NCBI GenBank assembly: GCA_959027945.1
Contig: CAUFRO010000004.1
Span: 1-64,000 of the forward strand
Source: an uncultured Collinsella sp.
Lineage (GTDB): Bacteria > Actinomycetota > Coriobacteriia > Coriobacteriales > Coriobacteriaceae
Length of the DNA stretch: 64,000 bases
Reading direction: 5' to 3'
Shown: in pieces, positions 50,885-59,692 of the stretch
Numbering within the stretch: position 1 is the stretch's first letter
Layout: each line of letters starts with the position of its first letter
The notes under the pieces: model-generated
Told to the model about the DNA's origin: nothing
What the model saw: only the letters and a program-made list of their open reading frames with translations
Databases searched by the model: none
Translations under genes and position numbers: made by a program

Positions 50885-53638
50885 ATGAACATCCCCGAGA
50901 CACAGAAAGACCTGCTTGCCTACCTCGATCGCATCACGCGCGAGCTTGGCAGCACGCGGGGCGGGCGCATCCAGAACCGTCTCGACCACTTCACCACGGC
51001 ATCTATAACCGACTCGCTCGCCATCTCGCGCAGCCTGGCAAGTCAGTATCTCAACGAGCTCGTGCGCGCTGGCCTCGTGGTGAAAGCAGGGGCACGACCG
51101 GTGTGCTACTTCCACCGCCGCTCCCTCGAACGCTTCTTCCAGTCTCGCATTGAGCGTAGCACCTACCCTTCGGTCGAGCAGCTCTTCGCCACGCTCGGAA
51201 ACGGCGAGCGACTCGACTTCGACCGCGCAATCGGTCACGAGCTGAGCCTTGCGCCCTGCATCAGCCAGCTCTGCGCCGCGCTCAAGTACCCGCCAGCTGG
51301 CCTGCCCATCCTGCTCTGTGGCGCCTCGGGAACCGGCAAGGGTCTACTCGCCGAACTTGCCCTCGAATACGGCAAGAACGTCGGCGTCCTGCAGCAGGAA
51401 GCCAAGCTTGTGAGCATCGACTGCTCGCATTACGCAGACGATGCCCGCGCGCTCACTCACGACCTGTGCGCAGATGGCGGGCCTGCAGATCGGGCGAGCG
51501 GCGGCATCGTTTATCTCAAGGACGTCGACGCCCTCTCACCCGCTGCCCAGGACGCGCTCTTGGAGTGGGCCTCCGCACAGGCGGGCGCCATTGTGCCAGC
51601 CCCTGCTGTGCGCCTTATCTTTGCCACCTCAAACGAGGCAGACAGTACCGAGTGCCGCAGCCTCACGCGTCGCATCCCCATGTCCGCCCAGGTGCCGTCT
51701 CTGCGCGAGCGCACCCAGGAGGAGCGTGAGGAACTGACTCTCCACTTCCTCAGGGAGGAGGGCCGACGCATAGGACGCGACATCCTCATAAGTCGCGGAG
51801 CCTTCCGAGCCCTCGCCGGCACCAACTTCGAGGAGAACGTACGCGGCCTGCGCGACTGCATCACCAACTGTTGCGCCGAGGCCTATCTAGACACGAAGGG
51901 TGACAGCCTGGAGATTCGCACCTACCAGCTTCCCTCCGCAATCCTTGCCGGCTCCGCACTCGAGCGCAGCGAGAACGACATGCAGCTCATCGACACCACC
52001 CGGAGCATCCAAAGCCAGGCGGACGACCGCGCACGGCATGTACTCGACGCCATGCTGGAGCCATACGAGAGCTATCGCGAAGGCACGCTTGATGGGGGCG
52101 CGTGCAGCGCTCAGCTGGTGGAGCGAGCCCGCGACCTCGAGGACTACCTGGCGTTCGGGCAAAACCCGGGCCGCTCGAAGTCCGACGCATACGAGCAGAT
52201 CGCCGACAGCGTCGTCACTTCCGTGAACGAACTCTACTCGATCGATTTGTCCCGAAAGAGCTCGCATCTAATCGCCCAGGGCATCTGCCTCCAGCTGTGG
52301 CCGCCCGCAAGCCTCTCGCGTTGGAAGAGCTCTCATGCAAGCGAGCTTTCCGGCATGCGCGGCGTCGTGGCCCAGCGCAACCGCTTTGCCGTTACTGTCT
52401 GCGCCTGCATCGCTGATGAACTCAAGGCCACGCTCGGCATCGCACTCGACGATCTCACGTGTCTGCTCGTCCTTGCGCATGCGGCACTCGCACTCGACCC
52501 GTCTAAGCGTCGTCGGAGCGTCGGTATCGTCCTCAGTCATGGCTACTCGACCGCCACGAGCATCGCCGACGCCGCCAATCGGATTCTTGACACGAGGGTC
52601 TTCGAGGCCATCGACATGCCCTACGACCAGAAGGTTACGGACGTCGCTGTTCCTCTTCAGCAAATCATCGACCGCTTCTCCTACGCAGACGAGGTCGTCA
52701 TCCTTGTGGACATGGGATCGCTCCAGGATATTTATAAGAGTCTGGAATCCACCTCCGGCATGACGCTCGGCATCATCAACAACGCCTCTACCGGCCTTGC
52801 GGTGGAGGTTGGCGCCGGACTTATCGCGGGTCGCTCCGTGCGAGAGGTTCTCGACGATGCTGCGGCAGCTTGCACCTGTAATTATCACATCGTGGCGCGC
52901 AACGCCCGACCGGACGCGATTGTCTTCTGCTCCGAAGGCGGACTTGACGCAGCTGCGCGGATCCGCGATCTCGTGGCGCAGAGCCTGCCTGGCGAGTCCC
53001 CCGCGCGGCTTGTCGCCGTTGACTGGCGGCAGCTCGCCAATAACGGATCTGAGGATGCCGCCTTCTCCCAGTACAACGTGCGCTCGGTCATCGGCACGGA
53101 CAATCCGCACGCCGACGGAGTCCCGTTCATTTCGCTCGAGGAACTCATCGCCGGCGAAGGAACGGCCCAGATAGACCGCGCCTTCGCACGCTTGCTCGAC
53201 GCTGACAGCTTGCGCACGTTCCACCAGAATCTCGTCAAGAACATGACCCTCAGGAACGTGGTCGAGTCCATCACAATCCTTAACCCCAACAAGCTCTTCG
53301 GCGAAATCGAGAGTGCCGCAGAGCGGCTCCAGCAGCTCACCGGAGACGTGATTGGCGCTCGTGTGAGCATGGGGCTCTACGTGCACCTGTGTTGTCTCGT
53401 GGAGCGCCTCGTGACCAGAAGCCCCATCGAGAACTACGCAGACGAGCAGCGCTTCGCCAAAGAACACAACGATTTCGTCGAGGCATTCCGCACGAGCTTC
53501 TCTGACATTTCCGCCCATTACCACGTGGAGGTCCCCGTCACGGAGATCGCCTACGCATACGACTACATCAATTCCCGGCATGCCCCGCGCAGGCAGGCCA
53601 CGCCGAACGATGGGCCCGCGGCTCAGCAGGACGAGTGA
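50885..53638 (+). CDS. LevR-like PTS regulator (HTH, AAA+, PRD, EIIA)
   Basis: This 917-residue regulator has an N-terminal winged helix (SLASQYLNELVRAGLV) and an AAA+ domain with Walker A GASGTGKG and Walker B GGIVYLKDVD. PRD1 has a candidate H461, a mannose-class EIIA-like domain has H552 in VLSHGYSTATS, and PRD2 has H834 in LYVHLCCLVERL. LevR proteins activate Lev-type PTS operons with sigma-54, but the GAFTGA loop that contacts sigma-54 is not visible here, so it may work with another sigma factor. The ATG at 50,885 follows AAAGGAGG. It presumably controls the adjacent PTS operon in response to phosphorylation by HPr and EII. Confidence 0.88.
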   Translation: MNIPETQKDLLAYLDRITRELGSTRGGRIQNRLDHFTTASITDSLAISRSLASQYLNELVRAGLVVKAGARPVCYFHRRSLERFFQSRIERSTYPSVEQLFATLGNGERLDFDRAIGHELSLAPCISQLCAALKYPPAGLPILLCGASGTGKGLLAELALEYGKNVGVLQQEAKLVSIDCSHYADDARALTHDLCADGGPADRASGGIVYLKDVDALSPAAQDALLEWASAQAGAIVPAPAVRLIFATSNEADSTECRSLTRRIPMSAQVPSLRERTQEEREELTLHFLREEGRRIGRDILISRGAFRALAGTNFEENVRGLRDCITNCCAEAYLDTKGDSLEIRTYQLPSAILAGSALERSENDMQLIDTTRSIQSQADDRARHVLDAMLEPYESYREGTLDGGACSAQLVERARDLEDYLAFGQNPGRSKSDAYEQIADSVVTSVNELYSIDLSRKSSHLIAQGICLQLWPPASLSRWKSSHASELSGMRGVVAQRNRFAVTVCACIADELKATLGIALDDLTCLLVLAHAALALDPSKRRRSVGIVLSHGYSTATSIADAANRILDTRVFEAIDMPYDQKVTDVAVPLQQIIDRFSYADEVVILVDMGSLQDIYKSLESTSGMTLGIINNASTGLAVEVGAGLIAGRSVREVLDDAAAACTCNYHIVARNARPDAIVFCSEGGLDAAARIRDLVAQSLPGESPARLVAVDWRQLANNGSEDAAFSQYNVRSVIGTDNPHADGVPFISLEELIAGEGTAQIDRAFARLLDADSLRTFHQNLVKNMTLRNVVESITILNPNKLFGEIESAAERLQQLTGDVIGARVSMGLYVHLCCLVERLVTRSPIENYADEQRFAKEHNDFVEAFRTSFSDISAHYHVEVPVTEIAYAYDYINSRHAPRRQATPNDGPAAQQDE

Positions 53639-53640
53639 CG

Positions 53641-53825
53641 CGCCTCGCAAGCAAAGGAAGGAAGCCAACATCACACGAGCATCATCGATCGCTGCGTGCA
53701 AGGCGGCGGGCCTCACCGTGTTCGCCAAGCGCGAGGAGCGTTTTGGTTTTTCGCAAGCAAATGCGGACGAAATCAGCGACCAGATTCCCGATCCGCTCAA
53801 ACATGCAGGGCCCCTATGTGTTTAA
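53641..53825 (+). pseudogene. remnants of PTS IIB start and of a HAD phosphatase end
   Basis: Bases 53,646-53,690 repeat the ribosome site and first codons of the IIB gene at 46,302, with the ATG changed to ACG. The frame then reads SIAACKAAGLTVFAKREERF then GFSQANADEISDQIPD, which matches the C-terminal pattern of beta-phosphoglucomutase-type HAD proteins. It marks the right end of the duplicated segment. Confidence 0.6.
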
Positions 53826-53892
53826 CCTCATTTTTCCGTGTGCGGTAGAATGGAGTCGTTGAGATCGCGAACGCCTTAAAGGGAGAGTTTTT

Positions 53893-54627
53893 GTGGATGC
53901 GCATCTGGATGAGGGCTCTTCCGCCCCGCTGTATCAACAGGTGCTCGATTTGCTTAAGAGCGATATCGAACAGGGGACATATCCCGTTGACTCGCAGATT
54001 CCAACGGAACTTGAGCTTTCTAAGATGTACGGCGTGGGAAGGGTCACGGTTCGCCGCGCAATAGAGGAGCTTGTGGGCGAGGGGTATCTCACCAAGCGGC
54101 AGGGGCGTGGTACGTTTGTGACCGCGACAAAGATAATTCGCAAGGTGCATCAGAAGGACGATGTTCAGAGTTTTACCCAAGCATGCGCTGAAAACGGCAT
54201 GAAGGCGGGCGCTCGCGTCGTTGCCCGCAAGACCGTTGCCGCCGATCGCGACCTCGCTTCTTTCTTTGGCTTGGATGAAGGCTCTGACCTCATCTTGGTC
54301 TCACGCGTGCGTACCGCAGACGGCGTGCCGGTCCTGTTCGAGAACAACTACTATCCTGTCGATGGATTCGAATTTCTCAAAGATATCGGTCTCTCCAATT
54401 GTTCGATATTCGAGGCCGTGGGGGAGCGTACGGGTAGGTATCCCTGCTCGTCCGATCCCTGCAGGCTGGAGATCGCCCGTGCGGGAATTGATGCCGCCCG
54501 CGAGCTCAAGGTCCCAGTAGGGGAGCCGCTGTTCTTCATGAACGCGGGCTTTCTCGATTCCAACGGAGAGCGCTTCTGCTATGGCAGACAGTACTACGTG
54601 GGTTCGCGCTACAGCTTCGATATCTAG
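53893..54627 (+). CDS. GntR-family regulator with UTRA domain, FrlR-like
   Basis: This 244-residue regulator has an N-terminal GntR winged helix (PLYQQVLDLLKSDIEQG, IPTELELSKMYGVGRVTVRRAI) and a C-terminal UTRA effector domain. The start is GTG at 53,893 after GGGAGAG. It precedes a set of fructoselysine-type catabolic genes, which makes it a probable FrlR-type repressor released by a phosphorylated Amadori compound (inference). Two direct repeats after the gene are its probable operators. Confidence 0.88.
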   Translation: MDAHLDEGSSAPLYQQVLDLLKSDIEQGTYPVDSQIPTELELSKMYGVGRVTVRRAIEELVGEGYLTKRQGRGTFVTATKIIRKVHQKDDVQSFTQACAENGMKAGARVVARKTVAADRDLASFFGLDEGSDLILVSRVRTADGVPVLFENNYYPVDGFEFLKDIGLSNCSIFEAVGERTGRYPCSSDPCRLEIARAGIDAARELKVPVGEPLFFMNAGFLDSNGERFCYGRQYYVGSRYSFDI

Positions 54628-54698
54628 CGGCTCTGTCTCACACAGCGCTGTTCTCGTATTGCCGCGGCAGGTCCGTTTAGCGCGTAAAAGTTACCACT

Positions 54699-54769
54699 TA
54701 TAGAACAACCTAATATGTTTCTTGACGACGCCTTCATGCAGGTTATACATAGAACAACCTAAGATGTTT
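54699..54769 (+). promoter_or_regulatory. two direct-repeat operators upstream of the carrier gene
   Basis: AGAACAACCTAATATGTTT (54,702-54,720) and AGAACAACCTAAGATGTTT (54,751-54,769) differ in one base and are 49 bp apart. Each contains the inverted half-sites AACA and TGTT. The placement before the operon suggests GntR binding. Confidence 0.72.
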
Positions 54770-54823
54770 GCCTATACGTGAAGGATTTTTGGCAAGCATC
54801 GTTGCTCTGGCAGGAGGTTAAGA

Positions 54824-56287
54824 ATGTCGGATGCCAAACAGGAGAAGCCCAAGCGCAGATTCCATCTCCAGCTTCCCCATGTGTACACCATCGCGTTCAT
54901 GCTGATCGTGTTCTTCGCGGTGCTCACATGGATCGTCCCATCGGGTCAGTTCGACCGCCAGACCATTCAGACGGCCGCGGGCGAGCGAGAAGTCGCCGTA
55001 GCCGGAACGTACCAAGAGGTCGACAAGGTCTACACCGATTCGGAGACGGGGGAGACCGTCGATCTGCGACAGGGCATCGATGCCGTCCTGCAGGCTCCCG
55101 CCAAGGGCATTCAGGCTGCGGCCGATGTCGTCGCGTTCGTCCTGCTGATCGGCGGATCGTTCGCCATCGTCACCAAGACCAACGCCCTAAACGCCGGCAT
55201 GAGCCGCGTGATCAAGAAGCTGAAGAACAAGGACATCTTGATCATCCCCATCTCCATGATCCTGCTCTCGATCTGCGGCACCACGTTCGGCATGTCCGAG
55301 GAGGCGCTGCCGTTCTACGCGATCTTCATCCCCATCATGCTGAGCATCAGGTATGACTCCATGACCGCGTTCATCATCTGCTTCCTCGGCCCCAACCTTG
55401 GTTACTGCGCATCCACTATTGATCCTTTCAACGTGCTGATCGCCCAGGGCGTTATCGGCATCGAGGGAAATCCCCAGCTTTGGCTCCGCGCCATCCTGTG
55501 GGTCATCTTCACCGCCGCGGGCATTTTCTGGGCCATGCGCTACGCGCGCCGCGTCAAGCTCGATCCCAAGTCCTCCATCACCTATGAGGACGATAAGCAG
55601 AAGCGCATCGAGTTCTCTGTCACCGATGCCTCTATCGAAGAGGAGTTCACGCTTCGCCACAAGCTCGTCCTCATTGATTTCGCGGTCGGCATGGGCGTTA
55701 TCGTGTGGGGCCTCGTTACCCAGGGCTGGTATATGGACGAGATCTCCATGGTGTTCCTGGCCATGGGCCTTCTTGCCGGCATACTCGGCGGCCTGGACTA
55801 GAAGACCATTGCGGAGGAGTTCGTCCGCGGAATCGCCGACTTCGCCTACGCAGCCTGCATCATCGGCATCGCCCGCGGCATCCTGGTCGTCGCAGAGGGC
55901 GGAATGATCATCGACTCTATTTTTAACTGGCTCGTCGGACTCCTTGCGGGCGCTCCGTCCTTCATCTATACCACCTTCATGTACATCGTCCTCGGCCTGC
56001 TTTCGCTGCTGGTTCCTTCCAGCTCCGGCCTCGCTGCACTCACCATGCCCGTCATGGGCCCGCTGACCGAGCTTATGGGCCTCAATCCCGAGGCTGCCGT
56101 CACCGCTCTGCAGTTCGCGAACCAGACCGTCAACACCATCAGCCCCGTTGCGGGCATGACCGTCGCGGGTCTTGCCGTGGCGAAGATCTCCTTCGGGCAA
56201 TGGTGGAAGACCATCTGGAAGTTCTTTATCTTCATGGTTCTGTTCGGATTGGTCGCGACTGTGATCTCCGGCCTACTGCCGATGTAG
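54824..56287 (+). pseudogene. YfcC-family carrier gene with in-frame amber codon
   Basis: The reading frame encodes a membrane carrier of about 487 residues of the YfcC/C4-dicarboxylate-carrier type (IVPSGQFDRQ near the N-terminus, FGMSEEALPFY, GLLSLLVPSSSGLAALTMPVMGP near the end). Codon 326 is TAG (55,799-55,801), in the same frame as the rest, so the product stops after about eight membrane segments. Everything else is intact, which points to a recent nonsense change, a sequencing error or rare read-through. In the operon it would import the Amadori substrate. An AGGAGG site precedes the ATG. Confidence 0.85.
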
Positions 56288-56299
56288 GAGGTGCCCAGC

Positions 56300-57157
56300 A
56301 TGGATTTAAGCGCTTCCACACCCCGTCTGCGTCGCGAGCAGGTCGCCGGCATGAACATTCACTACATCATGTGGTCGCTCGATTACTTCCTTGATGCTCA
56401 GCAGCGCCTTGGCTTCAAAACCATCGAGCTTTGGGCGGCCGAGCCGCACGTGACGCTGGACCACACGGGGTATTTCGAGGCCGACGAGCTTCGCCGCAAG
56501 ATCGAGTCCCGCGGACTCTCCGTGAGCTCCCTGTGTCCGGAGAACGTGGTGTATCCGTGGCAGTACGCTGCCAGAAAGCCCCTCCACGCGCAGCGGAGCC
56601 TCGCTTACTTTAAGCACGGCATCGAGCTCGCCGAGGTGCTCGGCGCCCCGTATATGTCCATCAACTCCGGTTGGGGCGATTGGGACGAGGACCGCGAGGA
56701 GGCTTGGAAGCGCTCTGCCGAGCACTTGGCGATTCTTGCGGACTATGCCGGCGAGCACGGCGTGACCCTCTGCATGGAGAGCCTGAGGCCGGAAGAGAGC
56801 AACTTGGTGGTTACACTCGCGGACGCCAGGCGCATGCTTGACCAAGTAGCCAGCCCGCACCTTACTCCAATGGTGGACACTACCGCTATGGGAGTCGCCG
56901 GCGAGAGCCTTGAAGAGTGGTTTGCCGAGTTTGGCGATGGTGCCATAAGGAACATGCGCTTCATTGATGGCGACCCATATGGCCATCTGGTTTGGGGCGA
57001 TGGAAAGCACAGTATGGACGATTTCGTACGCGTCCTCAACGCGCATGGGTTCGAGGGCTATCTTGGCCAGGAGATCACCGATGGAAGGTATTTCGATGAT
57101 CCCGCAGCAGCGGACCGGCACAACATGGACGCCTTCGAGAGGTATTTTGTCGACTAG
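56300..57157 (+). CDS. sugar-phosphate isomerase/epimerase, FrlC-like
   Basis: This 285-residue TIM barrel of the xylose-isomerase/AP-endonuclease 2 superfamily has metal-site candidates E in LCMESLRPEE, D in VDTTAMG, H in GHLVWGDG and E in GQEITDG. By context it fits a fructoselysine 3-epimerase (converts psicoselysine to fructoselysine). The ATG at 56,300 lies six bases from GTAGGAGGTG; a GTG at 56,291 overlaps that site. It follows the carrier gene after 12 bp. Confidence 0.85.
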   Translation: MDLSASTPRLRREQVAGMNIHYIMWSLDYFLDAQQRLGFKTIELWAAEPHVTLDHTGYFEADELRRKIESRGLSVSSLCPENVVYPWQYAARKPLHAQRSLAYFKHGIELAEVLGAPYMSINSGWGDWDEDREEAWKRSAEHLAILADYAGEHGVTLCMESLRPEESNLVVTLADARRMLDQVASPHLTPMVDTTAMGVAGESLEEWFAEFGDGAIRNMRFIDGDPYGHLVWGDGKHSMDDFVRVLNAHGFEGYLGQEITDGRYFDDPAAADRHNMDAFERYFVD

Positions 57158-57257
57158 CGCGTAGCTCCCATTCGCGTGGGGAAGTCAACACGCTTGACGA
57201 GAAGACTCGCAGTAAACGTTGGCGGATTCGTCCGCCGTATCGAAAGGAAGAATAACA

Positions 57258-58226
57258 ATGAACGCACATGATCTTATCGCCGACGCAATCGCTGAAAAGG
57301 GCGGTTTCGATAGCGTCTTCTGGGTTGCCTGCGGCGGCTCCCTCATCGACCTGCTGCCCGCCCACGAGCTGCTCAAGCGCGAGGCGACTACGTTTGCCAG
57401 CGAGGCGTATACCGCCCGCGAGTTCGATATCATGCGTCCCAAGCGCCTGGGCGAAAAGTCCCTTGTCATCGCTTGCAGCCACTCCGGCAACACCCCCGAG
57501 GTAATCGATGCGTGCTCGATCGCCAAGGCGGCGGGCGCGACCGTTATCGTGCAGACGGACAACGCGGGTTCCGGCATCGATAACGGTGAGTGGACGTGCT
57601 GGGTATATCCGTGGGGCGAGGGAGTTCCGCAGGCGGAGGTGCCCGCCGGCATCTCTTTGGCTCTCGCTTCCGAGCTCCTGGATCAGCAGGAAGGTTATGC
57701 CGACCTTGCCGACATGTACGAAGGCATCGCCAAGATGGACCAGATCCTGCCTGCAGCTCGCGAGAAGGTCAACGCCGAACTCTGCGACCGTTTTGCCGCC
57801 CTGTGCCAGGACCACAAGTTCCTGTATATCTTGGGGTCCGGTCCCGTGTTTAGCCAGGCCTATGGCTTCGCTATCTGCTCGCTTATGGAGATGCAGTGGC
57901 AGAGCTGCGCCTATATCCACTCCGGCGAGTACTTCCACGGCCCCTTCGAGGTGACCGAGCCCGGAGTCTTCTACTTCCTGCAGATGTCTTCTAGTGAGTG
58001 CCGAGCCATGGATGAGCGCGCCCTCGCATTCCTCGAGACCCATACCGACACTCTTATGGTGCTCGACGCCATGGAGTACGGCATGGACCAAGTACCGGCG
58101 AGCGTTCGCGCGTTCCTTGATCCAATCCTGTTCTACGCGATGAACTGTGAGCTGCGCTCCGCTCGCGGCAAGGTGTTCGACCATCACCCGGACGTGCGTC
58201 GTTACATGGGCATCGAGAAGTACTAG
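57258..58226 (+). CDS. frlB: SIS-domain deglycase, FrlB-like
   Basis: This 322-residue protein has two SIS domains (ACSHSGNTPEVIDAC and the second around YILGSGPVFSQAYGFA). Family blocks SGEYFHGPFEVTEPG and the ending MGIEKY support fructoselysine-6-phosphate deglycase, which splits the phosphorylated Amadori compound into glucose-6-phosphate and lysine. The ATG at 57,258 follows GAAAGGAAG. A strong hairpin separates it from the kinase gene. Confidence 0.86.
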   Translation: MNAHDLIADAIAEKGGFDSVFWVACGGSLIDLLPAHELLKREATTFASEAYTAREFDIMRPKRLGEKSLVIACSHSGNTPEVIDACSIAKAAGATVIVQTDNAGSGIDNGEWTCWVYPWGEGVPQAEVPAGISLALASELLDQQEGYADLADMYEGIAKMDQILPAAREKVNAELCDRFAALCQDHKFLYILGSGPVFSQAYGFAICSLMEMQWQSCAYIHSGEYFHGPFEVTEPGVFYFLQMSSSECRAMDERALAFLETHTDTLMVLDAMEYGMDQVPASVRAFLDPILFYAMNCELRSARGKVFDHHPDVRRYMGIEKY

Positions 58227-58236
58227 CGATTTTAAA

Positions 58237-58282
58237 ACGGGGCGCGAGGCGCGTTGAGACGTGCGAATCCCTCGCGCCCCGT
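58237..58282 (+). terminator. hairpin between deglycase and kinase genes
   Basis: ACGGGGCGCGAGG (58,237-58,249) pairs perfectly with 58,270-58,282. There is no T-run, so it may be an attenuator or an RNA-stability element. Confidence 0.6.
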
Positions 58283-58325
58283 CTGCTCGCCGTAACCACG
58301 GCGGTTTACCTGAATGGAGATAACC

Positions 58326-59198
58326 ATGGCAGCCTATCCTATAAGCGTGCTTGGCTTTGGAGACAACGTTGTCGATAAGTACGAGCACATCAAGACCATG
58401 TATCCCGGCGGCAATGCAGTTAACTTCGCCGTCTTCGCCAAGAAGCTCGGCGTCGATCGCAGCGCCTACATGGGAATCTTCGGATCAGATGAGGAGGCCG
58501 AGCACGTTATAGCATCGCTCGAGGACGAGGGCGTCGAGCTTCTTCGCTGCCAGCAGGTCCTGGGCGTCAACGGCGCCGCTCGCGTGACCGTTGACGAGAC
58601 CGGGGACCGTATCTTCCTGGGCTCCAATGAAGGCGGCATACGTGGCGACATGCGCTACGTGATAGACCGCTTCGCCGCCGAGTACGTCAGCGGCTTCGAT
58701 TTGGTGCACAGCGGCAACTACTGCTTCACCGAGCGCGAGCTCCCCAAGATCAAGGCTGCCGGCGTGCCTATCAGCTTCGACTTCTCCGATGACTCCACCG
58801 ACGAGTACTTCGGGCAGATTGCGCCATTTGTGACGTACGCCTTTATGTCCATGGGCGACGCTTCCCTGGAGGATATCAAGGCGAAGCTCGAGTGGGTGAA
58901 GGCCCTTGGCCCTCAAATCGTATGCGCATCGCGCGGGAGCAAGGGCTCCGTCGCCTATGACGGCGAAAACTTCTACGAGCAGGGCATCAAGCCCGTGGCG
59001 CCCGAGGAGCTCAAAGACGCTATGGCGGCCGGCGATTCACTGCTGACGGCGTTTTTGGTCACCTATCTTTCCAAGAAGAAGGCCGGCGAGTGCGGCGAGG
59101 CCGCGATTCGCGAGAGCTTGGACTTCGCTGCCGGTTTTGCGGCGGAGACCTGCAAGATCGAGGGCAGTTGGGGCCACCCGCTGGTCTACGAGAACTAG
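58326..59198 (+). CDS. frlD: PfkB-family kinase, FrlD-like
   Basis: This 290-residue ribokinase/PfkB kinase has an N-terminal GDNVVDKYEHIKTMYPGGNAVN, matching the GDNCVD...GGNAVN pattern of fructoselysine 6-kinase. Catalytic AAGDSLLTAFL takes the place of the usual GAGDxF. It phosphorylates the Amadori compound before the SIS deglycase. The ATG at 58,326 is placed by GGAGA upstream; an ATG four codons earlier lacks a site. Confidence 0.88.
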   Translation: MAAYPISVLGFGDNVVDKYEHIKTMYPGGNAVNFAVFAKKLGVDRSAYMGIFGSDEEAEHVIASLEDEGVELLRCQQVLGVNGAARVTVDETGDRIFLGSNEGGIRGDMRYVIDRFAAEYVSGFDLVHSGNYCFTERELPKIKAAGVPISFDFSDDSTDEYFGQIAPFVTYAFMSMGDASLEDIKAKLEWVKALGPQIVCASRGSKGSVAYDGENFYEQGIKPVAPEELKDAMAAGDSLLTAFLVTYLSKKKAGECGEAAIRESLDFAAGFAAETCKIEGSWGHPLVYEN

Positions 59199-59252
59199 TT
59201 TTTTGTCGTGGCGGGGTGTCTTGGGGCGCCCCGCATTGCGTTAGGAGTCAAG

Positions 59253-59501
59253 ATGTCCGTTCGTGCCTGCGCGGCAGGATTTTGCTGCGCCGATGTCTAC
59301 CAGAATCTGGATCCCCTGGGTTGCATCCAAGGGGGCCTCTCAGGAGCGCTTCGAGGGGTGCTTCTTGAGTATATGAAGGCAAAAGGGATATGCAATCTTC
59401 ATATACGGCCTTCTTTTAGAGGGCGTTGTCCTTACTCTTTCATCTCCTTGCCTATGGACATTTTGTCCATAGGCAAGAGTCCATGGTCGAGATCATGGTG
59501 A
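59253..59501 (+). pseudogene. truncated PfkB-like N-terminus (tentative)
   Basis: An ATG at 59,253 with AGGAG five bases upstream opens an 82-codon frame. MSVRACAAGFCCADVYQNLDP resembles the first strand-helix of PfkB kinases, then similarity ends. An inverted repeat GTATATGAAG / CTTCATATAC near 59,368-59,403 and a perfect hairpin (CTTGCCTATGGACA / TGTCCATAGGCAAG, 59,447-59,477) cut through the frame, so it is probably a second, decayed kinase gene. Confidence 0.4.
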
Positions 59502-59549
59502 AGTTCTGCGGCCAGTAATTACTGCATTACATATTCTGTTGTCACCTGG

Positions 59550-59575
59550 GAGGCTCGCTTTTGCGGGCCTCTTTG
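59550..59575 (+). terminator. terminator of the frl-type operon
   Basis: GAGGCTCGC pairs with GCGGGCCTC around TTTT and is followed by TTTG. Confidence 0.7.
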
Positions 59576-59599
59576 CGTTGCTAAGGGGCCATGGTCTGT

Positions 59600-59640
59600 C
59601 GATAAATAAAGCGCCCGCTTGCGGGGGAGCAAGCGGGCGC
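59600..59640 (-). terminator. terminator of the PASTA kinase gene
   Basis: GCGCCCGCTTGC (59,611-59,622) pairs perfectly with GCAAGCGGGCGC (59,629-59,640). On the minus strand TTTATTTAT follows. Confidence 0.88.
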
Positions 59641-59692
59641 CGTTGAGCGAATATGTTTGCGGCCCTAGCCGCTGCGGGTGATGGGTCCTCGA

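Noticed and set aside
55799..55801. TAG as pyrrolysine or selenocysteine-like recoding
   Set aside because: No recoding element or suppressor tRNA is seen, the position is in a membrane carrier without a catalytic need for a special residue, and other genes here use TAG as a normal stop.
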